From Dermatemys mawii (lineage: Eukaryota; Chordata; Testudines; Dermatemydidae): 64,000 nt of DNA. The number at the start of each line of letters is the position of its first letter. Position 1 is the stretch's first letter. Below the pieces are notes generated by a model, which was given only the letters and a program-made list of their open reading frames with translations, ran no database searches and was not told the DNA's origin. The stretch spans positions 1 through 64,000 of the forward strand of contig ML677455.1 in assembly GCA_007922305.1 (NCBI GenBank), read 5' to 3'. The translations under genes were made by a program, and so were the position numbers. This document shows, in pieces, positions 57,901-64,000 of this stretch.

Positions 57901-59434
57901 CTCTCTCCATTTTGAAAACTGATGATTTATTCCTACCCTTTGTTTCCTATCTTTTAGCCAGTTACCCATACATGAGAGGACATTCCCTCTTATCCCATGA
58001 ATGCTTATTTTGCATCAGAGTCTTTGGTGAGGGATCTTGTCAAAGCCTCTCTGAAAGTCTAATTACACTATATCCACTGGATCACCCTTGTCCACATGTT
58101 TATTGACACCCTCAAAATAATTCTAGTAGATTGAGGAGGCATAACTTCCCTTTTCAAAAACCATATTGACTCTTTCCCAGCTCATGATGTTCATCTATGT
58201 TTCTGATAATTCTGTTCTTTACTATAGTTTCAACCAATTTGCCTGGTACTGAAGTACCTTTGTGATCATCTAGTCTGAAGGGACTTCACTAAAATATTTC
58301 TCGGAGGGTATCTTCTAGTAAAAACCCCCCAATATGTCTTGATTTAAAAACTGTCAGGAATGGAAAATACATTGGTAATTTGTTCCAATGGTTAATTACT
58401 TTCACTGTTAACAATTTACATCTCATTTCCAGTCTGAATTTGTTTAGCTTCAACTTCCAATCATTGAATCACAAAATACTTTCATTTACTTGTTTGAAGA
58501 GTCCACTATTAAATATTTTTCAGCATACACATATTTATAAATTGTGATCAAGTCACCCCTTAACCTTCTCTTTGTTAAAATAAGGAGATTGAATTTTCTG
58601 CATCTATGACCATAAGGCATGTTTTCTAATCTTTTAATCATTCCTGTGGCTCTTCTCTGAACCCTCTCCAACTGAACAACATTCTTCTTGAAGTGTGGAC
58701 ACCAGAAGTGGACACAGTAGTCAAGAAGTGGTCACATCAGCTGGTGCGAAATACAGAGGTAAAATAATCTCTCTACTCCTACTTATGATTTCCCTCTCTC
58801 TGCATCCATGTTATATATTAATCCTTTTAGCAATTTTCAACTGATTATCCATCCACAACCCACAAAACTTTTTTCAAAGATGGAGTCCCTTCTCCTATAA
58901 CTATGGCCATCCTTCTTTGTTCCTAGATCCATACATTTATATTTAGCTGTATGATTGCTAACTTGTTCCCATTTTACCAGGTAATCCAAATCCCTCTGTA
59001 TGAGTGACTTGTCCCTTAATTTTTGTCACCTGCTAACTTTATAGGTGATGATTTTATGGGTTTTTTCAGGTCCTTTATAAAAAGTTTAACTAGTGTGGTG
59101 GCAATAATGAATCCCTGTAGGACTCCACTAGGTAGAATATTGGTGATACAATTGCAGGTCATAGTTCTGCCAAAACTGACTGGATCTTAATAGGAACATT
59201 AAAGACACCTTTCTCACCCCAGGACCATTTTCCAGGTCAATGTCGAGTATCTGCTGAAAACCATAGAACACTTTTGAAAAAAAGTTGGGAAAAATATGAT
59301 ATAAAATTTTTAGAAATCTTAGTACAGTCTCACAAATGTCCTTCTATATTTTCCCTTCATTTCATTAAGATTTTACCTGGAGAGCTTTGCAGCACCAGGA
59401 AGAAGACAGCAAAGAGCAGGTAGGGAATCTTCAC
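51932..59434 (-). CDS. beta-defensin gene D, intact exons but start codon GTG
   Basis: Coding exons on the minus strand are 59434-59377 (signal), 55544-55414 (mature) and 51943-51932 (HRE, stop). The signal exon would encode KIPYLLFAVFFLVLQSSP plus a split Gly, but the initiator position reads GTG instead of ATG. The next upstream in-frame codons reach a TGA without any ATG. The exon 2 core is CKLAGGFCRHSC, nine residues, then CGIAQSCCKWKW, a full six-cysteine beta-defensin. Charge after the signal is about +4, with two histidines. Donors are GTAAAATC (weaker than the sisters) and GTAAGT; acceptors are TATGCAG and TTTGCAG. Introns are 3.83 and 3.47 kb. Either this is a very recent pseudogene, or the base is an assembly error or polymorphism, or translation starts elsewhere. 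Confidence 0.8.
52078..52230 (-). mobile_element. tRNA-derived SINE in intron 2 of gene D
   Basis: On the minus strand a worn A box (TTAGCTTATGCAG) is followed about 40 nt later by a good B box (GGTTCAATCCC), the RNA polymerase III promoter layout of a tRNA head. A body follows that ends in simple sequence. It is absent from the matching sites in units B and C (about 15.31 and 32.74 kb), so it inserted in unit D alone. Confidence 0.65.
52898..53200. mobile_element. MITE-like repeat (GGCCTTGTCTACACT end)
   Basis: It starts TAGGCCTTGTCTACACTAG and ends near GAACAAGCTCACACTG. It is the best-preserved of three copies at equivalent positions (33.52-33.74 and 47.26-47.54 kb). Confidence 0.6.
53250..53395 (-). 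pseudogene. decayed paralogue of the 33.6-33.9 kb open frame
   Basis: The DNA aligns with 33.78-33.93 kb (CTGGATCTCCC, TTGCAGCAGGGAC), but the ATG is lost and stops interrupt the frame. If the frame in unit C was ever coding, this copy is dead. Confidence 0.3.
55414..55544 (-). CDS. defensin gene D exon 2 (mature peptide)
   Basis: This 131-nt exon is the same length as in gene B and encodes 43 residues with all six cysteines. It has three Trp/Lys-rich residues (WKW) at its end and no stop or frameshift. Confidence 0.92.
56160..56169. other. assembly gap (10 N) with duplicated flanks
   Basis: Ten Ns separate two copies of the same stretch of about 40 bp (AGACTCAGCACCTGGGAATA and onward) at 56120-56159 and 56170-56209. 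Unit B has this stretch once (17776-17815). The likely reading is a scaffolding join where overlapping contig ends were not merged. Confidence 0.9.
57120..59290 (-). mobile_element. CR1 LINE in intron 1 of gene D (longest copy)
   Basis: On the minus strand a frame near 57.75-57.97 kb reads NWLKDRKQRVGINHQFSKW, then VPQRSVLGP (normally PQGSVLGP) and a FVDDTKL variant of the FADD catalytic motif, identifying the CR1 reverse transcriptase. Toward 57.12 kb a LVLEKLQRMVTKLIRGM segment gives the ORF2 end. It is degraded by stops. Confidence 0.85.
57388..57480 (+). repeat. short tandem triplication inside CR1
   Basis: The phrase TATAAAGGGGCATCATGAT is repeated three times within 90 bp (ATCCATGGATTTATAAAGGG twice and a shorter third copy). 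The sister CR1 at 18.77 kb has it once. Confidence 0.8.
59377..59434 (-). CDS. defensin gene D exon 1 (signal peptide, ATG lost)
   Basis: 58 nt like the sister exons. The first codon is GTG (plus strand CAC at 59432-59434) and the fourth is CCC (Pro) where the sisters have Leu. The hydrophobic core is intact. The donor is GTAAAAT. Confidence 0.8.
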
Positions 59435-59540
59435 GGCTGAAGTTGGGCTGGGAACTCAACATTGCTGGATAGAAGAGATGCAAGATAGACAGGAGGTGGA
59501 GAATGTCTATTTATGCGTTGCGAGGGATTGTGAAATGCAG
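59435..59540 (-). promoter_or_regulatory. core promoter of defensin gene D
   Basis: TATA element GCATAAATAGA (59506-59516) and C/EBP-like ATTGTGAAAT (59527-59536) are both intact. An ATG near 59459 in the 5' UTR is out of frame with the signal peptide. Confidence 0.65.
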
Positions 59541-60876
59541 ATCTATTGAAATCTTGTTTTGAAGCATGACCCACTAATTAAGTTTGTGCTGCAACCTTTT
59601 GTTAATAATGTTTATTATTTGTACAGCACAATACATTTCAGGGATATAAAATTAATAATTCCTTGCATTAAGGTGTTACAACATCAAATACCTAGTTGAA
59701 AGCCCTTTGAAGACAATGGAAACCATCTGATAAATTTAAATGAGGGCCCTAATGCAGAGAGGAACTCCAGAGCATAGCTGTACCGGGGAAGTATTGGCAG
59801 TAAGGCGTATGCATTTGTGTATTTATTTGTACAATATTTAACAATATTTTACTTGTATTTGGGGAATTTTCCTAATTTCATTTATCAAGACCCTTTACAA
59901 TATGGTAAAATTCCCCTTTAAAATGAGAAATAAAGGGAATGACATTGTAAATACTTTGTGCCAGCAATGTATGGGCTTTTTTATTTGTTTGTTTTCCCTG
60001 TATGTCTGAGGAATTTTACAGTTAGTGATGGGAGAAAACCATGAGTTTTCCCCTTTTTTATCTATAACAAGCACCAGCCTATAGAATAACCAATAAGTGC
60101 TTAAAGTAGACACATAAAATATTAATGCATCAAACATATGGAAGCCAGTGACAATTGCAGGTGCTAATCCACCTATCAGGATTTGTCTCATTCTCTCAGG
60201 AAGAAGAGAAAAAGAAGAGATTGGGCTTAATCTGTGGACAGGAAAAGTTTAGAAATTTTCTAAGGGTTCTACAGGGGCATTTCACACCTCAGTGTTCGCT
60301 AGGGGATTCATTCTAACCAGCAGCCATAGCTTACAACCTGCCCACAACCTATCACAGGCCTCTTTGGAATCTCCCTTCCAGTCAGCTCCCCACATTGCCA
60401 GCCATTTGGAGGTACCAAATACATAAAGTTGAGATGAGAGGACCAAGAATGGGAATCCATGACGACGCGGACATCTGCAGGGCAAGGAGGACCTGTGACA
60501 GGGGAGTGAGTTGTCCCTCTCATCCCCAGTCATTGACCTCTACTTCAGCTATGTCTTTGAGGATAGGTAGTCCTGGTTTCCTTACTAACCCCTTTCTCTG
60601 CAGATACAGGACAAAACACACTGGATGTTTCCCTTCTCAGTGGAGCACAAGGAGCAGGCACATCACCCTGGTTGGCCACCTCATACATCTTATTACCTTT
60701 ATGTTCTTATATGCATGGAGAATTTAATTAAAAACAGCCAATGGTCTTCACACCATAAAAACTTTTAAAAAAGCCCTTGTCTTTGCTCAAGGGGTGCTCT
60801 GTTGTATCTGTGTTTATGTTGGGAACAGAGTTGCTCCAGTACTAAGAATTGTTAATGCTAAATTAATATTATAGAC
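59541..60876. other. conserved flank upstream of gene D, no gene seen
   Basis: This aligns with the upstream flanks of the other genes. The block at 60.30-60.70 kb is the counterpart of 2.65-3.05 and 40.2-40.6 kb. 60.78-60.87 kb matches 3.77-3.85 kb. Confidence 0.5.
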
Positions 60877-61193
60877 CAGGGGTCGGCAACCTTTCAGGCG
60901 TGGTGTATTGAGTCTTCATTTCTTCACTCTAATTTAAGGTTTTGTGTGCCAATAATACATTTTAACATTTTTAAATGGTCTCTTTCTATAAGACTTTAAT
61001 ATATAACTAAACCATCATTGTATGTAAAGTAAATAAGGTCTTAAAAATGTTTAAGAAGCTTATTTAAATTAAATTAAAATGCAGAGCCCCCCCCCAACCC
61101 GGACCAGTGGCCAGGACCCAGGCAGTGTGAGTGCCACTGAAAATCAGCTTGTGTGCTGCTTTTGGCACTCATGCCATAGGTTGCCTATCCCTG
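60877..61193. mobile_element. hAT-type MITE
   Basis: The termini are CAGGGGTCGGCAACC and GGTTGCCTATCCCTG. It is flanked by a near-perfect 8-bp duplication (TTATAGAC left, CTATAGAC right). It is 317 bp long with no transposase. The terminal sequence matches a non-autonomous hAT family widespread in turtles, from general knowledge. Confidence 0.85.
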
Positions 61194-62207
61194 CTATAGA
61201 CACTCTATGAGATCCAAGTTTGATTTGGGGGTCAAATTTTTTGAGGAGATTTTTAATTCTCCTAATGTTTTACTCTGCCTCATTTTCATAAGCCAACCTA
61301 GGTGCTTTTCTCTATTGGTTGTAGAGTTTGTATTGCTTTTCTTAATTTTTGGCCTGACATCTGTACTCTTCTAGATTTTAGATGTCCCCATCTTTGCCTT
61401 CAGAGGAGGGAGGAGATACCTGCGCAGTCTATTTCCAGAGTAAAAGACTCTCCAATTTATTATAGCTAGATGGTGTTTTCTATTACTCACTTATTGTCAA
61501 TACATTTTAATCAACTACTCAAATAGACAATGACAACAAGAAGGTCTGGCTAGGGTTCATATTTCTTAATTTGCCTTTTGGTTGCCAACTTTGAACACAG
61601 CTCATATTTTTGAAGCATGACCGAATGAGTTATCAAATCCTCATTTTTGTAAAGCACATACTCAATATTCCAAATCATAGGGTCTGCCGCCCATAACGGT
61701 AGATATGGAAAATTTCCTCCACATCTTCATTTCTGCCAATGCAAATCTGAAGTGTTAGAAGATCTACCTCATTCTCTTTTGGATTTTAGAATTTTCAAGC
61801 TTTTGAGAGCACGCTGGATTTGACTTCTTTTTTATTTTTAAAAAAATTATCAGCCTCAAAGGTTATTTTTTAAAAAAAATGTTTTTCCTCAATCACTGGT
61901 CATGATCAAACTGGCGTTGATTTTTTGCCCTTTTAGAGTAGTGCTGAAGAACAGAGATTTTATGAGGTTCTGACTGACATTTAATAAAATCAAATTAAAT
62001 TAAATTGCAGGAAGGTGGCCATGTAACAAGAGGCACAATTCATCCTGCCTCACTGTAGGCTGGCTGGCAGCTGATTAGGTGCTAAACCGAGAACAAATGC
62101 TTCCCTAGCCTGCAGGCAAGACCAGGAGTATTTAAAGTGATAGCTAACAACTGTAATACAATTTTCAATACACCACACATTTCCCACAGCTGATGATGCT
62201 CCAGAGA
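61194..62207. other. intergenic DNA, no gene seen
   Basis: AT-rich sequence with poly-A/T runs. The first 150 bp continues the LINE-like sequence interrupted by the hAT MITE. Nothing coding is recognised. Confidence 0.5.
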
Positions 62208-63420
62208 ATCATAGAATATCAGGGTTGGAAGGGACTTCAAGAGGTCAACTAGTCCAATTCCCTGCTCAAAGCAGGACCAATCCCCAACTAAATCATCCCA
62301 GGCAGGGCTTTGTTAAGCCTGACCTTAAAAACCTCTAAGGAAGAAGATTCCACCCCCTATCTAGGTAACCCATTGCAGTGCTTCGCCACCCTCCTAGTGA
62401 AAAAGTTTTTTCCTAATATCCAACCTAAACCTCCCCCACTGCAACTTGAGATCATTGTTCCCTGTTCTGCCATCTGGTACCACTGAGAACAATCTAGATC
62501 CATCTTCTTTGGAACCCTCTTTCTGGTAGTTGAAAACAGCTATCAAATCCCTCCTCATTCTTCTCTTTTGCAGACTAAATAATTCCAGTTCCCCCAGCCT
62601 CTCATCATAAGTCCTGTGCTCCTCACCCTAATCATTTTTGTTGCCCTCCACTGGACTCTTTCCAATTTTTCCACATCCTTCTTGTAGTGTCGGGCCCAAA
62701 ACTGGATACAGTACTCCAGATGAGGCCTCATCAATGCCAAATAAAGGGGAATGATCATGTCCCTTCGATCTGCTGGCAATGCCCCTGCTTATACATCCCA
62801 AAATGCCATTAGCCTTCTTAGCAACAAGGAGTCACTGTTGACTCATATCTAGCTTCTCATCCACTGTAATCCCTAGGTCCTTTTCTCCAGTACCTAGCCA
62901 CTTGATCCCTAGTCTGTAGCAGTGCATAGGATTCTTCTGTCATAATGTAGGACTCTGCACTTGTCCTTGTTGAACCTCATCAGATTTCTTTTGGCCCAAT
63001 CCTTTAATTTGTCTAGGTATTCTATCCCTCTGTATTCTATCCCTATTCTCCACCGTATCTGCCCAGTTTAGTGTCATCTGTAAACTTGCTGAGGGTGCAG
63101 TCCATGCCATCCTCCAGATCATTAATGAAGAAATTGAACAAAACTAGCCCCAGAACTGACCCTTGGGGCACTCTGCTTGATACTGGCTGCCAACTAGATA
63201 TGGAGCCATTTATCAGTACTCATTGAGCCCAACAATCTAGCCAGCTTTCTATCCACCTTGTAGTCCATTCGTCCAGCCCATACTTCTTTAATTTGCTGAC
63301 AAGAATACTATGGGAGACCGTATCAAAAGCTTTGCTAAAGTCAAGGAATAACGCATCCACTACTTTCCCCTCTTCCACAGAGCCAGTTATCTCATCATAG
63401 AAGACTCCAGCTGGGTCCCT
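62208..63420 (-). mobile_element. CR1 LINE, younger-looking copy
   Basis: The plus strand starts AGAATCATAGAATATCAGGG, the reverse of a CR1 3' terminus. The minus-strand frame at 62.56-62.78 kb reads LALMRPHLEYCIQFWARHYK, then VEKLERVQWRATKMI, the conserved CR1 ORF2 C-terminal block. It is better preserved than the intronic CR1 copies and is not part of the repeated defensin unit. Confidence 0.85.
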
Positions 63421-64000
63421 TCCAGCTGCTGACTAGAACCCAAGGATCTGCCTTAACTGGCGCTTAGTTGTCGCACTGAGGCCCATGCCTGACTTTTAGG
63501 AGAGGAGGAGAATGTGGGTGTCACAGGGGGGATGGGTGAGCTGCTCCTAATAAACACCATCCTGCACAAAAATTAAAAATGCTTCCTTTCCCTTCTTCTG
63601 ACAATCAACCTCCCCTTGACTTCTTTTCAGAACCACCCGGAAGTTGGAATGAACCTTGCCTGAGGTTTGAGGATGGTTCACTACCTTACTGGCACCCACC
63701 TCCTCTGCCACCAAGTCTCCATCCATCAGGGAGTCTAAATATTCCCACTACAGAACCCTCCCTCCCAACAGCCCTATGCTTCCCCCATGCTTTGTGCTCT
63801 GTTCTTGTGGGGAGGCCAACCACCTCCTACCTTTCTCTTCCAGCATCTTGAGGAGATGGCCCATCCCTCTGCTGACTTTCTACAGGGGCAACTGTCCCCT
63901 TACAAAAGAAAGTGTATGTGAGAGAGAGAGGCAGAGATGAGTTAAATGGCCTGACTTGTGGAGGTTTTTCTTCTTGTGTTTTGAATAATTGCCAGACTTT
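63421..64000. other. unassigned DNA at right edge
   Basis: A proline/serine-rich frame at 63.58-63.85 kb is compositional (CT-rich) and carries no domain I recognise. No splice signals of interest are seen. Confidence 0.4.

Noticed and set aside
63579..63851. 90-codon Pro/Ser-rich frame at the right edge
   Set aside because: CT-rich composition produces it; no domain, start context or splice evidence.

Overview
This is vertebrate nuclear DNA, most likely from a cryptodiran turtle. It is AT-rich and mostly non-coding. It is packed with CR1 LINE remnants, tRNA-derived SINE pieces, short inverted-repeat elements of types common in turtle genomes, and Ty3/Gypsy debris. No open frame is longer than about 210 codons, and the longest is low-complexity repeat. 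The species call is an inference from repeat content, not from a diagnostic gene.

The real gene content is a tandem array of beta-defensin genes, all on the minus strand, one every 18 to 20 kb. Each complete unit has a 58-nt signal-peptide exon directly behind a TATA box, a mature-peptide exon with the C-X6-C-X3-C-X9-C-X5-CC framework, and a tiny last exon of three codons plus stop, followed by an AATAAA signal. Gene A has only its signal exon in the window (about 1.76 kb); the rest lies beyond the left edge. Gene B is complete at 15.16-20.98 kb (66 aa). Gene C is complete at 32.60-39.21 kb (61 aa, with a seventh cysteine). Gene D at 51.93-59.43 kb is intact except that its start ATG reads GTG. 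A partial unit at about 45.3-47.6 kb keeps only a last exon (46.66 kb).

Layout: 1-1.6 kb, CR1 in intron 1 of gene A; 1.7-2.0 kb, signal exon and promoter; 2-14.9 kb, intergenic DNA with reverse-transcriptase fragments, MITEs, CR1, a 400-bp tandem duplication, a purine tract and a roughly 62-bp minisatellite; 14.9-21.1 kb, gene B with a solo LTR in intron 2 and CR1 plus an LTR-like insertion in intron 1; 21-32.2 kb, intergenic DNA with a deleted Gypsy element and CR1; 32.2-39.3 kb, gene C; 41.0-44.2 kb, a decayed Polinton/Maverick (adintovirus-like) element with recognisable DNA polymerase B and packaging-ATPase remnants; 44.4-51 kb, CR1, the partial defensin unit and Gypsy fragments; 51.6-59.5 kb, gene D with a 10-N assembly gap; 60-64 kb, a hAT MITE, CR1 and unassigned DNA.

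The defensin genes would encode small secreted cationic antimicrobial peptides. The units are mosaics. Units B and D agree best around the mature exon and the start of intron 1, while units C and D share intron-2 segments that B lacks. This fits unequal crossing-over and gene conversion within the array.
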